From: Flavobacterium hibernum
GTDB lineage: Bacteria; Bacteroidota; Bacteroidia; Flavobacteriales; Flavobacteriaceae
Assembly (NCBI RefSeq): GCF_000832125.1
Contig: NZ_JPRK01000005.1
Span: 186,001-250,000 of the forward strand
DNA length: 64,000 nucleotides
Reading direction: 5' to 3'
Under the pieces are notes generated by a model that was not told the origin of the DNA, ran no database searches, and saw only the letters and a list, made by a program, of their open reading frames with translations. A program made the translations under genes and the position numbers. Every line of letters begins with the position of its first letter. Position 1 is the stretch's first letter. This document shows positions 49,534 to 59,650 of the stretch, piece by piece.

Positions 49534-50580
49534 CTACTTTAAAGAAGCCATATCTATTACAAAACGATATTTAACATCGCTTTTATTCATACGATCGTAG
49601 GCTTCATTTATGTAAGACATATCGATAATTTCAACATCTGAAGTAATGTTATGCTCTGCACAGTAATCTAACATTTCCTGTGTTTCTTTTATCCCTCCTA
49701 TCAAACTTCCAATAATACTTCTTCTTTTCATGATTAAAGTAAATACAGGAATTTCGGCTGGCGCAGGCGGAGCTCCAACAACGATCATTGTTCCGTTTGT
49801 TGTTAGCAAATTCAAATAAGCATTATGATCGTGTTTTGCTGATACTGTATTTAGTATAAAATCAAAACTATTGGCCAACGAATCCATTGTTGCAGGATCT
49901 GAAGTTAAGGCAAATTTATGCGCTCCTAATTTTTTAGCATCTGCTTCTTTAGAAGGAGAATGACTTAGCATGGTAACTTCGGCACCAAAAGAAACCGCAA
50001 ATTTTACTGCCATATGTCCTAAACCTCCAAGTCCTAAAACACCAACTTTATGTCCTTTTCCTACTTTTAAATAACGCAATGGAGAATAAGTTGTAATTCC
50101 TGCACATAGTAATGGCGCAACTCCTTTTATATCCAATTTTTCGGAGACATGAAGTGTGTAACTTTCATCGACTATAATACTGGTGGAATATCCTCCACGA
50201 GTTGGAATATTGGTTCCTCTCTCTACACTATTATAAGTTCCTGTCATTCCCTCATCGCAAAACTGTTCTTCTCCAGATTTACAACTCGGACAAACTCTAC
50301 ATGAATCGACAAAACAACCTACTCCGGCTAATTCTCCTACTTTAAATTTAGATACTTCACTCCCAACCTTTACAATTCGGCCAACAATTTCATGTCCTGG
50401 AACTAAAGGATAGTCTACAGGTCCCCAATCGCCTTTTGCAGTATGAATATCTGAATGGCAAACGCCACTATATAAAATTTCTATTTGAACTTGATGAGCA
50501 CCAACTTCTTTTCTTTCAAACGTGTAGGGTTTTAACGGATTTACAGCATCATATGCTGCATAAGCTTTTACTGGTATCAT
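49534..50580 (-). CDS. Zinc-dependent NAD(P) alcohol dehydrogenase (cinnamyl-alcohol type)
   Basis: 348 residues of the medium-chain family, CAD/YahK branch. Catalytic zinc ligands are in SGVCHSDIHTAKGDWG and PGHEIVGRIVKVG; structural zinc cysteines in CRVCPSCKSGEEQFC; the Rossmann loop is VGVLGLGGLGHMAVK. It reduces aldehydes, probably with NADPH, acting in detoxification. It is downstream of an FtsX-type permease with a 97-base gap, and has its own terminator. Confidence 0.9.
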   Translation of the reverse strand: MIPVKAYAAYDAVNPLKPYTFERKEVGAHQVQIEILYSGVCHSDIHTAKGDWGPVDYPLVPGHEIVGRIVKVGSEVSKFKVGELAGVGCFVDSCRVCPSCKSGEEQFCDEGMTGTYNSVERGTNIPTRGGYSTSIIVDESYTLHVSEKLDIKGVAPLLCAGITTYSPLRYLKVGKGHKVGVLGLGGLGHMAVKFAVSFGAEVTMLSHSPSKEADAKKLGAHKFALTSDPATMDSLANSFDFILNTVSAKHDHNAYLNLLTTNGTMIVVGAPPAPAEIPVFTLIMKRRSIIGSLIGGIKETQEMLDYCAEHNITSDVEIIDMSYINEAYDRMNKSDVKYRFVIDMASLK

Positions 50581-50677
50581 ATTATCATTTTTTTAATTAG
50601 GGTATTAAAATTACGACAATATTTAAGAAGAAACCGAAAGTTAAGGCTATTAAAATATAAATTTTAGAATTTGATTT

Positions 50678-51925
50678 TTACATTCCGGTTCTAATGGCTT
50701 CAACAGGATCTAATCTCGCTGCCGAAATTGCAGGCAAAATCCCAGAAATCAATCCTACAAACATTGACAATCCGCCTCCAATAATTATATTCCAAAAACT
50801 TAAAACAAATTCAAAATCTAATAAATTGGTTAATAGAATAGACAACAACCAAACGATCACTAAACCTATTATTCCGCCAATTAAACAAAGTATTACAGCT
50901 TCAAATAAAAATTGAAATAGTATGAATCGATTTTTTGCTCCTAAAGATTTTTGAATACCAATTAAATTAGTACGCTCTTTTACAGAAACAAACATAATAT
51001 TTGCGACTCCAAAACCTCCAACTAAGAAAGAAAAAAAGCTTATACCGATTCCCCCCATTCTTAAAGTTCCCAAGATACCATCAATAAAATCAGTAAAACC
51101 AGAAAGTACATTTACAAAGAAATTATCCATTTCTCCGGCTTTCATTCCGCGTACTGCTCTCAATTTTTGACCAACTTGAGCTTTGTAAGCTTCCATATCG
51201 ACACCTTTTTCGGGTTTAATAACAATTACCGGTGTCATCGAATCACTGTCGCCATACATTTTACGCAAAAAATTAGCAGGTATATAGGCTGATGTATCAT
51301 TACTATCTCCAAAAAAACCAGCACCTTGTTTTTCAATTACTCCAATTACCGTGAAACGCTGACCGTACAATCGAATATTTTTTCCGATAGGATCACTTGT
51401 TCCAAAAAGACCCTCTGCAATATCATACCCCAGAACTATAACTGCAGATCCTGAATTTGATTCTGATTCGTTATAAAACCTTCCTTTATAAAAACTCAAT
51501 CCATCGATATCTACCATTTCATTTGAAGACGGAATAATATTTACATCACTTACCGTTTTCGAATCGTATTTTAAACTTTCATGATTAACAAAAAGCTGAT
51601 AAGCGACTTGCTCTGTGTTATTAAGCGAATTTTTGAGCGCAATATATTCGTCATATTTTACATTTGGAAACTGCTCTCTCTTCCATTGCGGAATTTCAGA
51701 TGGTCCAAAACAAAACTTCATTAAATAAATCGTATTTTTATCTAAGCTACTCAAATCCTTTGAAATTTTTCTATCCAAAGAATCTACCGCAGCCAATACG
51801 GCGATAATAGAAAAAATACCAATTGTAACACCTAACAGTGATAGTAAGGTACGTAATTTATTATTTCGCAAAGCATTTATAGCAAAGCGAAAACTTTCTT
51901 TTAATAACCTTAGATAAACCAGCAT
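50678..51925 (-). CDS. ABC transporter permease (MacB/FtsX type)
   Basis: 415 residues: a first transmembrane helix at about 22-45 (LLGVTIGIFSIIAVLAAVD), a large periplasmic MacB_PCD domain to about 290, then three helices of the FtsX domain and the ending DPVEAIRTGM. With an ATPase it would form a mechanotransmission-type exporter or lipoprotein-related machine. No ATPase gene is adjacent, so partner identity is unknown. The ATG at 51,923-51,925 opens into the first helix. Confidence 0.88.
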   Translation of the reverse strand: MLVYLRLLKESFRFAINALRNNKLRTLLSLLGVTIGIFSIIAVLAAVDSLDRKISKDLSSLDKNTIYLMKFCFGPSEIPQWKREQFPNVKYDEYIALKNSLNNTEQVAYQLFVNHESLKYDSKTVSDVNIIPSSNEMVDIDGLSFYKGRFYNESESNSGSAVIVLGYDIAEGLFGTSDPIGKNIRLYGQRFTVIGVIEKQGAGFFGDSNDTSAYIPANFLRKMYGDSDSMTPVIVIKPEKGVDMEAYKAQVGQKLRAVRGMKAGEMDNFFVNVLSGFTDFIDGILGTLRMGGIGISFFSFLVGGFGVANIMFVSVKERTNLIGIQKSLGAKNRFILFQFLFEAVILCLIGGIIGLVIVWLLSILLTNLLDFEFVLSFWNIIIGGGLSMFVGLISGILPAISAARLDPVEAIRTGM

Positions 51926-52058
51926 GTATGTGTATTTTTCATTAAAGTAAAATTCAATAATTTAAAAACAAAAACCTAATAAAAGTTAACTTACTCATCA
52001 GTAGATTTTTTTAGCATAATGTTACAGTATTTTTCTTTAAATTAATATATAAAAAAAC

Positions 52059-52066
52059 TACTTTTG
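52059..52066 (+). promoter_or_regulatory. -7 box of purH
   Basis: TACTTTTG fits TAnnTTTG, 26 bases upstream of the purH ATG. Confidence 0.45.
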
Positions 52067-52091
52067 CAGTCTCAAAAATCATAACTACACA

Positions 52092-53618
52092 ATGAGCACA
52101 ACTAAAACAATACAATCGGCATTAATATCTGTTTTTTCTAAAGATGGATTAGAGCCAATCGTTAGAAAATTACACGAACAAAACGTAACTCTATATTCGA
52201 CTGGAGGAACTGAAGATTTCATCAAAAACCTTGGAATTCCAGTAGTTCCGGTTGAAGACATTACTTCTTTCCCTGAAATTCTTGGAGGAAGAGTAAAAAC
52301 TTTACACCCAAAAATCTTTGGTGGAATTTTAAACCGTCAGGATAACGAAAGTGATGTTCAACAAATGAAGGAGTTTGATATTCCTCAAATCGATTTGGTA
52401 ATTGTTGATTTGTATCCGTTTGAAAAAACTGTTGCTTCAGGTGCAAGCGAGCAAGATATCATCGAAAAAATTGATATTGGCGGAATTTCACTAATTCGTG
52501 CAGGTGCAAAAAACTTTAAAGACACTGTAATTGTTGCTTCGGTAAATGAGTACAGCTTACTTTTAGATTTAATCACAGAGCAAAACGGAGCTACAACTTT
52601 AGAAAACAGAAGATTGTTGGCTACAAAAGCATTCCATGTTTCATCTCATTATGATGGTGCTATCTTTAATTACTTTAACACTGACGAAACTATCTATAAA
52701 GAAAGTATTGACAATGGACAAGTTTTAAGATATGGAGAAAACCCTCATCAAAAAGGATTCTTCTTTGGAGATTTTGACGCTATGTTCAAAAAAGTTCACG
52801 GAAAAGAATTATCATATAACAACTTATTAGATGTTGATGCAGCGGTAAACTTAATAAATGAGTTTAAAACTGATGGACCAACTTTTGCAATTTTAAAACA
52901 TAACAATGCTTGTGGTTTAGCTTCTAGAAAAACAATTAGCGAAGCTTATTTAGCTGCTTTAGCTTGCGATCCTACATCTGCATTTGGTGGAGTTTTGATT
53001 GCAAATACTAAAATAGATTTAGCTACAGCACAGGAAATCAATAAATTATTCTGTGAAGTAGTAATTGCTCCAAGTTATGATGATGAAGCTATTGCAGTTT
53101 TGCAAGAAAAGAAAAACAGAATTATATTAGTTCAAAATGAAGTTGAATTACCATCTCGCCAAGTAAGAACTTGTCTTAATGGTTTGTTAATTCAGGACAG
53201 AAATAATATTACAGATACTAAAGAGCATTTAAAAACCGTTACTATTACTGAGCCTACTGCTTCAGAGATAGAAGATTTAATATTTGCTTCAAAAATTTGT
53301 AAAAACACAAAATCAAATACGATAGTTTTTGCAAAAAACGGAACATTAATTTCGTCAGGAACAGGTCAGACTTCAAGAGTAGATGCATTAGTTCAAGCAG
53401 TTGATAAGGCAAAAGCTTTTGGATTTGATTTAACAGGTGCTTCTATGGCAAGTGATGCATTTTTCCCATTTCCGGATTGTGTAGAATTAGCCAAAAAAGC
53501 AGGAATAACAGCTGTAATTCAGCCGGGAGGCTCAATAAAAGACGAATTAAGCATAAATTATTGCAATGAAAATAATCTTGCAATGGTATTTACTGGAACT
53601 CGTCATTTTAAACATTAA
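52092..53618 (+). CDS. purH: Bifunctional AICAR transformylase / IMP cyclohydrolase
   Basis: 508 residues. The N-terminal cyclohydrolase domain (to about 195) has STGGTEDFIKNLGIPV and GGRVKTLHPKIFGGIL; the C-terminal transformylase has the KHNNACG catalytic block (near 274-280), DPTSAFGG and the ending QPGGSIKDELSI...FTGTRHFKH. It carries out the last two steps of IMP synthesis using formyl-tetrahydrofolate. It is followed after 54 bases by mreB, which has its own -7 box. Confidence 0.97.
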   Translation: MSTTKTIQSALISVFSKDGLEPIVRKLHEQNVTLYSTGGTEDFIKNLGIPVVPVEDITSFPEILGGRVKTLHPKIFGGILNRQDNESDVQQMKEFDIPQIDLVIVDLYPFEKTVASGASEQDIIEKIDIGGISLIRAGAKNFKDTVIVASVNEYSLLLDLITEQNGATTLENRRLLATKAFHVSSHYDGAIFNYFNTDETIYKESIDNGQVLRYGENPHQKGFFFGDFDAMFKKVHGKELSYNNLLDVDAAVNLINEFKTDGPTFAILKHNNACGLASRKTISEAYLAALACDPTSAFGGVLIANTKIDLATAQEINKLFCEVVIAPSYDDEAIAVLQEKKNRIILVQNEVELPSRQVRTCLNGLLIQDRNNITDTKEHLKTVTITEPTASEIEDLIFASKICKNTKSNTIVFAKNGTLISSGTGQTSRVDALVQAVDKAKAFGFDLTGASMASDAFFPFPDCVELAKKAGITAVIQPGGSIKDELSINYCNENNLAMVFTGTRHFKH

Positions 53619-53624
53619 TTTGTT

Positions 53625-53632
53625 TAACTTTG
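53625..53632 (+). promoter_or_regulatory. -7 box of the mre operon
   Basis: TAACTTTG fits TAnnTTTG, 40 bases before mreB, allowing the shape operon to be transcribed independently of purH. No -33 TTG was found at the usual distance. Confidence 0.45.
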
Positions 53633-53672
53633 TTCAAAATAATTTATAACATTTTAAACCCCTAAAAAACTT

Positions 53673-54701
53673 ATGGGATTTTTTGATTTCATGACCGAGG
53701 ATATTGCGATAGACCTTGGTACCGCAAACACTTTAATCATACATAATGATAAAGTTGTTATTGATAGTCCGTCGATCGTTGCACGTGATAGAATATCAGG
53801 CAAAATCATTGCTGTTGGTAAGGAAGCCAATATGATGCAAGGTAAAACGCATGAAAACATCAAGACCATAAGGCCTTTGAAGGATGGTGTAATTGCCGAT
53901 TTTGATGCTTCAGAAAAAATGATCAATATGTTCATTAAAAGTATTCCAGCATTGAAAAAAAGAATGTTTACTCCTGCTTTACGCATGGTAGTTTGTATTC
54001 CGTCTGGTATTACTGAAGTGGAGATGCGAGCTGTAAAAGAATCTTGTGAAAGAGTAAACGGAAAAGAAGTTTACTTAATTCATGAGCCTATGGCAGCTGC
54101 AATTGGTATTGGTATTGACATTATGCAACCAAAAGGAAACATGATTGTTGATATTGGAGGTGGTACAACTGAAATTGCTGTTATCGCATTAGGCGGTATT
54201 GTATGTGACAAATCTGTAAAAATTGCAGGTGACGTTTTTACAAATGATATCGTTTATTATATGCGTACACAACACAACCTTTTTGTTGGAGAGAGTACTG
54301 CCGAAAAAATAAAAATTCAAATTGGTGCCGCTATCGAAGATTTAGAGAGCCCACCAGAAGATATGTCTGTTCAAGGTAGAGATTTACTTACTGGTAAACC
54401 TAAACAAGTTGATGTTTCTTACCGTGAAATTGCAAAAGCATTAGACAAATCGATTCAGCGAATTGAAGATGCTGTAATGGAAACGTTATCTCAAACACCT
54501 CCAGAATTAGCAGCAGATATCTATAACACTGGTATTTATTTAGCTGGTGGTGGTTCTATGTTAAGAGGTCTTGATAAACGTATCTCGCAAAAAACAGATT
54601 TACCTGTTTATATTGCCGAAGATCCTTTAAGAGCTGTTGTTCGTGGAACTGGAATGGCACTTAAAAACATTGCAAAATTTAAAAGTATCTTAATTAAATA
54701 A
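53673..54701 (+). CDS. mreB: Rod shape-determining protein MreB
   Basis: 342 residues of the actin-like family: phosphate-1 loop AIDLGTANTLI (about 12-22), phosphate-2 IVDIGGGTTEIAVIALGG (about 157-174), and adenosine motif IYLAGGGSMLRGLD. It forms filaments under the inner membrane that guide lateral wall synthesis. It heads the operon mreB-mreC-mreD-mrdA-rodA. The 112-base gap to mreC contains a perfect hairpin (54728-54768) that may set relative expression. Confidence 0.97.
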   Translation: MGFFDFMTEDIAIDLGTANTLIIHNDKVVIDSPSIVARDRISGKIIAVGKEANMMQGKTHENIKTIRPLKDGVIADFDASEKMINMFIKSIPALKKRMFTPALRMVVCIPSGITEVEMRAVKESCERVNGKEVYLIHEPMAAAIGIGIDIMQPKGNMIVDIGGGTTEIAVIALGGIVCDKSVKIAGDVFTNDIVYYMRTQHNLFVGESTAEKIKIQIGAAIEDLESPPEDMSVQGRDLLTGKPKQVDVSYREIAKALDKSIQRIEDAVMETLSQTPPELAADIYNTGIYLAGGGSMLRGLDKRISQKTDLPVYIAEDPLRAVVRGTGMALKNIAKFKSILIK

Positions 54702-54727
54702 GATTCAAAAAATAACAACCAATATAC

Positions 54728-54768
54728 TTTTATAAGAGTCAAATTAATACAATCTGACTCTTATAAAA
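54728..54768. repeat. 14-bp perfect hairpin between mreB and mreC
   Basis: TTTTATAAGAGTCA (54728-54741) and TGACTCTTATAAAA (54755-54768) pair perfectly around a 13-base loop. There is no T-run after the stem except within it, so it may be a partial terminator, an RNA-stability element or a processing site. Confidence 0.75.
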
Positions 54769-54813
54769 CTTGAAACATTAAGCATATCCTGAAACAAAAT
54801 AACCGAACAAGAA

Positions 54814-55638
54814 ATGCAGCAAATTTTTAATTTCATTATAAGAAACAGTAATCGATTGCTGTTTTTGCTGCTTTTAGGTATTTCGTTGGCTCTCACAATT
54901 CAATCACATTCGTTTCATAGAAGCAAAGTAATCAGTTCGGCGAATTTTTTAAGCGGAGGTGTTTACGAAAGAATTAATCACATTAACGAATACCTGAATT
55001 TAAGAACTGAAAATGAAGAACTTGTACTTGAAAACGCAAGATTAAAAAGTCTACTATTCAATAAAGAAGATACTACAAAACTGCCTTTGCCTGATAGCAT
55101 TAAAGGAGTAAAACCTGCAGATATCATTGTTTCAAAAGTTATTCATAACTCCTACAATACTCACGAAAACTACATTACTATAAATTCCGGAGCAAACGAC
55201 GGAATTAGACAAGATATGGGAGTAATCAACAGTAAAGGAATTATTGGAGTTATCGATAATACTTCGCCACGTTACGCAACAGTTATTAGTATTTTAAATA
55301 TGAAATCGCAGATTAATGCGAAATTGAAAAAATCGAATCACTTTGGTTCATTGACCTGGGACGGAAAAAGCACTGGTTTTGTCCAGTTAGAAGATGTTCC
55401 AAGATTAGCTTCTATTAGAAAAGGTGATACCATCGTAACTGGAGGACAGTCTGTAATTTTCCCTGAAGGAATAAATATTGGTACAGTAGACAAAATACAA
55501 ACAAAAGAAAACTCAAGCTACTATGTTATAAACGTTAAACTATTTAACGATATGACAAACCTTGGTCACGTTTATATTATCAAAAGTAAGGACAGAGAAG
55601 AACTTATTAATTTAGAAAAAAAGGGAAAAGATGAATAG
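54814..55638 (+). CDS. mreC: Rod shape-determining protein MreC
   Basis: 274 residues: one transmembrane helix at about 14-31, a coiled coil at about 52-75 (LRTENEELVLENARLKSLLF) and the two beta-barrel domains of MreC (GIIGVIDNTSPRYATV, VVTGG-type segment IVTGGQSVIFPEG). It links MreB to the periplasmic wall-synthesis enzymes. The stop overlaps the start of mreD by 8 bases. Confidence 0.94.
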   Translation: MQQIFNFIIRNSNRLLFLLLLGISLALTIQSHSFHRSKVISSANFLSGGVYERINHINEYLNLRTENEELVLENARLKSLLFNKEDTTKLPLPDSIKGVKPADIIVSKVIHNSYNTHENYITINSGANDGIRQDMGVINSKGIIGVIDNTSPRYATVISILNMKSQINAKLKKSNHFGSLTWDGKSTGFVQLEDVPRLASIRKGDTIVTGGQSVIFPEGINIGTVDKIQTKENSSYYVINVKLFNDMTNLGHVYIIKSKDREELINLEKKGKDE

Positions 55639-56137
55639 CGCTTTGTTAGTCAATATTTTTCGATTTATTATGTTACTAGCAATTCAAATTGTTATTTTCA
55701 ATAATATGAATTTTTTAGGGTACATAAGTCCCTTTCCATACCTGTTATACATTATTTTGTATCCAGTAAATGGTAATAGAGCGGGTTTAATTTTCTCTAG
55801 TTTTTTACTTGGATTAATAATGGATATGTTTTGTAATTCTGGGGGTATCCATGCTACTGCTTGTGTTATACTAGCTTATTACAGACCTTATATATTTAAA
55901 TTCTCTTTTGGATTAAGTTATGAATATCAAACCATTAGGCTAAACGAATCTTTAACTCCTGAGCGATTTTCTTTTATTCTAGTTTCTGTTTTATTACATC
56001 ACATTGTACTATTTACTTTAGAAGCTTTTCAGTTTAAGTTTATTCTAGATATTTTACTCCGAACATTGTTTAGTACAATATTCACAATAATCACATCAAT
56101 CATAATAATATATCTTATTAAGCCACATAAAAGATGA
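55631..56137 (+). CDS. mreD: Rod shape-determining protein MreD
   Basis: 168 residues, a small polytopic membrane protein with about five helices and the family pattern PFPYLLYIILYPVNGNRAG and LGLIMDMFCNSGGIHA. It forms part of the elongasome in the inner membrane. It overlaps mreC at its start and the penicillin-binding protein gene at its end (ATGA), showing tight translational coupling. Confidence 0.9.
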   Translation: MNSALLVNIFRFIMLLAIQIVIFNNMNFLGYISPFPYLLYIILYPVNGNRAGLIFSSFLLGLIMDMFCNSGGIHATACVILAYYRPYIFKFSFGLSYEYQTIRLNESLTPERFSFILVSVLLHHIVLFTLEAFQFKFILDILLRTLFSTIFTIITSIIIIYLIKPHKR

Positions 56138-58083
56138 GAAAAGTTCTGCTGCCCTCTTTAATTATTATTGCAGCATCTTTGCTAGTGATGAGGATATTTT
56201 ATCTTCAAATTATTGATGATTCATTCAAATTGAAATCAGAAAATAATGCGATAAAAAAGGTATATGACTATCCGGAGAGAGGTTACATTTATGATAGAAA
56301 TGGGAAGTTATTAGTTGCCAATCAGGCTTCTTATGACATCATGGTTATTCCAAGAGACATCAAAGAAGATATCAATGTAAACGAACTTTGTACTTTACTA
56401 AACATTACAAAAGAAGAGTACGAAAAAAGAATTGCAAAAGCTAAGGTTTACAGCCCAAGATTACCTTCTGTCTTTTTAGCACAATTAAACAAAAGTGAGT
56501 TTGCCGCTTTTCAGGAAAAAATCAGAAAATTTGAAGGCTTCTATTTCCAAAAAAGATCACTTCGTGATTACGAGGTAGATTATGGCGCAAATGTTTTTGG
56601 ATTCATCACACAAGTAAATGAAAGACTAATTGCAAAAAATCCTTACTATAATAGTGGTGATTTAATAGGAATGCAAGGAGTCGAGCAAAGCTATGAAGAA
56701 GTTTTACGCGGGATTAAAGGTGTAAAATATATTCAAAAAGACAAATACAATAGAGAAATTGGCTCATACAAAGAAGGTAAATATGATACTATTGCCGTTG
56801 CCGGAGAAGATATCAACTTAACAATCGACGCTGAACTTCAAAAGTACGGTGAAGAATTAATGATTAACAAAAGAGGGGGAATTGTTGCTATTGAACCAAA
56901 ATCTGGTGAGATTTTAGCATTGGTTACTGCACCATCTTATGATCCGGGTATTTTAGTAGGAAGACAAAGATCTAAAAATTATACGCTTTTATATCACGAC
57001 TCAATTGCAAAACCATTGTACGATAGAGGTCTTTTGGCCGAATATCCTCCTGGTTCGCCTTTTAAAATCTTAACTGGTTTAGTTGCACTACAGGAAGGTG
57101 TTATAAATGAGCAAACCACATTTATGTGCCACCATGGATTTAGCTACGGTAGAGGTCGTTTTATGAAATGCCACGGCTTTGGTCCGCATCAATTACACAA
57201 CGGAATTTACAATTCTTGCAACACTTATTTTGCACAGGCTTATATGTTAACTATTAACAAATATGCAAATCCAGGTAAGGCTGTTGATATTTGGAGCGAT
57301 CACGTAAAAAGTTTTGGACTTGGTCAATTTATGGGTTACGATTTACCAACCGGTAAAAGAGGAAATATTCCATCTTCTAAAACCTATAAAAAAATCTATC
57401 CTAACGGAGGCTGGAGAAGCACAACTATTGTATCTAATGCTATTGGTCAGGGAGAGGTTTTGATGACTCCTATTCAGTTAGCAAATATGATGGCTACTGT
57501 TGCCAATCAAGGTTATTACTATACTCCTCATATCATTAAAAAGATTGAAGGAAAAAAAATAGACCCAAAATTTACAACTAAACACGAAACTACAATTGAC
57601 AAAAAGTATTTCCCTCCAGTTATAAGTGGTTTATTTGATGTATATAACATGGGAACAGCTCATGCGCTTCGAGTAGAAGGTATTGATATTTGTGGAAAAA
57701 CGGGTACTGCCGAAAACTTTGCTAAAATTAATGGCGTTCGAACAAAACTAAAAGATCACTCTATATTTGTAGCCTTTGCTCCAAAGGATAATCCTAAAAT
57801 TGCTATCGCAATCATGATTGAAAACGGAGGTTTTGGTGCAACAGTTGCGGGACCGATTGCCAGTTTGATGATCGAGAAGTATCTAAGAAAGAAAATCACC
57901 AGAAATGATTTAGAAATTAGAGTTCTGAATAAAAGCTTAGTAAGTGAATATGCAAAATTAGGCGGAATTAATGAAGCTAGTGCAATTGAGTCTACTCCAA
58001 AAGATTCCGTAATGAAAGCCAAAATGCTGAAGCAGAAAGTAGAAATTAAAAATATACCTTTAGACACCACTAAAGAAAACTAA
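56134..58083 (+). CDS. mrdA: Penicillin-binding protein 2 (peptidoglycan transpeptidase)
   Basis: 649 residues: membrane anchor at about 7-25, a PBP dimerisation domain to about 210, then the transpeptidase. The active-site Ser is in PPGSPFKIL (SxxK with Pro in place of the usual Thr), SxN is SCNTYF, and the third motif is CGKTGTAEN. It cross-links peptidoglycan in lateral wall growth together with RodA. The C-terminal 60 residues are a charged tail. The start ATG overlaps the mreD stop. Confidence 0.95.
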   Translation: MRKVLLPSLIIIAASLLVMRIFYLQIIDDSFKLKSENNAIKKVYDYPERGYIYDRNGKLLVANQASYDIMVIPRDIKEDINVNELCTLLNITKEEYEKRIAKAKVYSPRLPSVFLAQLNKSEFAAFQEKIRKFEGFYFQKRSLRDYEVDYGANVFGFITQVNERLIAKNPYYNSGDLIGMQGVEQSYEEVLRGIKGVKYIQKDKYNREIGSYKEGKYDTIAVAGEDINLTIDAELQKYGEELMINKRGGIVAIEPKSGEILALVTAPSYDPGILVGRQRSKNYTLLYHDSIAKPLYDRGLLAEYPPGSPFKILTGLVALQEGVINEQTTFMCHHGFSYGRGRFMKCHGFGPHQLHNGIYNSCNTYFAQAYMLTINKYANPGKAVDIWSDHVKSFGLGQFMGYDLPTGKRGNIPSSKTYKKIYPNGGWRSTTIVSNAIGQGEVLMTPIQLANMMATVANQGYYYTPHIIKKIEGKKIDPKFTTKHETTIDKKYFPPVISGLFDVYNMGTAHALRVEGIDICGKTGTAENFAKINGVRTKLKDHSIFVAFAPKDNPKIAIAIMIENGGFGATVAGPIASLMIEKYLRKKITRNDLEIRVLNKSLVSEYAKLGGINEASAIESTPKDSVMKAKMLKQKVEIKNIPLDTTKEN

Positions 58084-58098
58084 CAAAGATTATTTCAA

Positions 58099-59334
58099 AT
58101 GAAAAATCAAAGTGTAAAAAATAACATTGACTGGATAAGCGTTTTTATCTACATTTCGTTAGTGGTATTAGGGTGGCTAAACATCTATTCCTCTTCACTA
58201 CTATCAACTGAAGGAACTTATCAAAAACAACTAATTTTTATTGGTTGTACAATTCCATTGATTTTTGTGGTACTTTTTGTTGACGGAAAATTTTATGAAA
58301 AATACGCCAGTATCATTTTTGGAGTGTCGTTATTATCATTATTAGGTTTATTTGTTTTTGGAAAAACCATTGCTGGTCAAAGATGTTGGTATGCAATAGG
58401 AAGTTTTACTTTGCAACCATCTGAGTTTGCAAAAGCCGCTACATCATTAGCTTTGGCTAAATATCTAAGTGACACACAAATTAACCTGAAAGATGTAAAC
58501 AGACAAATACAAGCACTTGCAATTGTATTTTTACCGGTATTATTGATCTTACCACAACCCGATCCTGGAAGTGCTTTAATTTATAGTATTTTCATTGTCG
58601 TTTTATACCGTGAAGGACTTCCATCTTGGTATGTTTGGACTGGTTTTATTACTATTTTATTATTTGTATTAACACTTGTTCTTGAACCTTATGCCGTTAT
58701 TTTAATTGCGTTAGGGGTTTTAATTATTTTACATTTTAAAGGAAGAGCTGTCGACCGAAACATTTTGTTAAGCGGGATTTTATTAGCTGTAATTTCAGCT
58801 TTTGTACTATCTGTAGATTATGTGTTTGATAATATTTTTAAACAACACCACCGTGACCGTTTCAATATTTTACTAGGTAAAACTGTAGACATGAAAGGTA
58901 TTGGATACAATACCAACCAATCCGAAATTGCAATTGGATCTGGAGGATGGATAGGAAAAGGTTTCTTAGAAGGCACTCAAACAAAAGGCGGATTTGTTCC
59001 GGAACAGCACACAGATTACATTTTTACTACCGTTGGTGAAGAATGGGGCTTTGTGGGTTCATTGGTTGTAATTGCACTATTTGTTGGATTATTTCTAAGA
59101 GTTATTTACTTGGCCGAAAGGCAAAAAACAAAATTTAGTAGAGTTTATGGCTATTGTGTTGCCGGAATTTTATTTACGCACTTCTTTGTAAACATTGCCA
59201 TGGTTATTGGTATTTTCCCAACAATTGGTGTTCCACTACCGTTCTTCTCCTATGGAGGTTCCGGACTTTGGGGATTCACTATTTTGTTGTTTATTTTCCT
59301 AAAAATGGATGCCAATAAAGTAAATGAGTGGTAA
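58099..59334 (+). CDS. rodA: Rod shape-determining protein RodA (SEDS glycosyltransferase)
   Basis: 411 residues, about ten transmembrane helices. SEDS features are visible: AGQRCWYAIGSFTLQPSEFAK-like region (about 96-116), LLPQPDPGSAL with the essential Asp, TDYIFTTVGEEWGF and PLPFFSYGGSGL. It polymerises glycan strands with PBP2. It begins 15 bases after mrdA and closes the operon. There is no terminator immediately after; the nearest hairpin is at 59,598-59,632. Confidence 0.95.
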   Translation: MKNQSVKNNIDWISVFIYISLVVLGWLNIYSSSLLSTEGTYQKQLIFIGCTIPLIFVVLFVDGKFYEKYASIIFGVSLLSLLGLFVFGKTIAGQRCWYAIGSFTLQPSEFAKAATSLALAKYLSDTQINLKDVNRQIQALAIVFLPVLLILPQPDPGSALIYSIFIVVLYREGLPSWYVWTGFITILLFVLTLVLEPYAVILIALGVLIILHFKGRAVDRNILLSGILLAVISAFVLSVDYVFDNIFKQHHRDRFNILLGKTVDMKGIGYNTNQSEIAIGSGGWIGKGFLEGTQTKGGFVPEQHTDYIFTTVGEEWGFVGSLVVIALFVGLFLRVIYLAERQKTKFSRVYGYCVAGILFTHFFVNIAMVIGIFPTIGVPLPFFSYGGSGLWGFTILLFIFLKMDANKVNEW

Positions 59335-59597
59335 TCTTTGTAAAATTCCAAGTGTAAAATTCCAAATTCCAAGCTTAAAAATGAGATTTTGAAAACAGAA
59401 ATCTTAGGCATTTTTAGCAAAGGGCTTTCTCTTGAGATAAAACCTTCATACCCTAAAAAACACAATAACTACAGTCAGATAAAGACTATTCCATAATAAA
59501 AAATATAGCTGTAAGGTTTTCAACCTTTAGCGATTAATCATAATAAAAAGCATGTCTCCAACCAAATGTTGGTAATATTCAAATCATTTTCAAGCAT
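59335..59597. other. Intergenic region after rodA
   Basis: About 260 bases with no gene. It starts with an AATTCCAAG-type direct repeat (59,344-59,371) and contains a small hairpin-like segment GTAAGGTTTTCAACCTTTA near 59,512-59,530. No function is assigned. Confidence 0.5.
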
Positions 59598-59632
59598 AAA
59601 AAAAGTCCGAAATTTTACTTTCGGACTTTTTT
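59598..59632. terminator. Bidirectional intrinsic terminator
   Basis: AAAAGTCCGAAA / TTTCGGACTTTT, a perfect 12-bp stem with a 6-base loop, flanked by A and T runs, between the rodA region and the convergent dedA gene. Confidence 0.9.
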
Positions 59633-59650
59633 GTATTTTTTCTATTCTGA

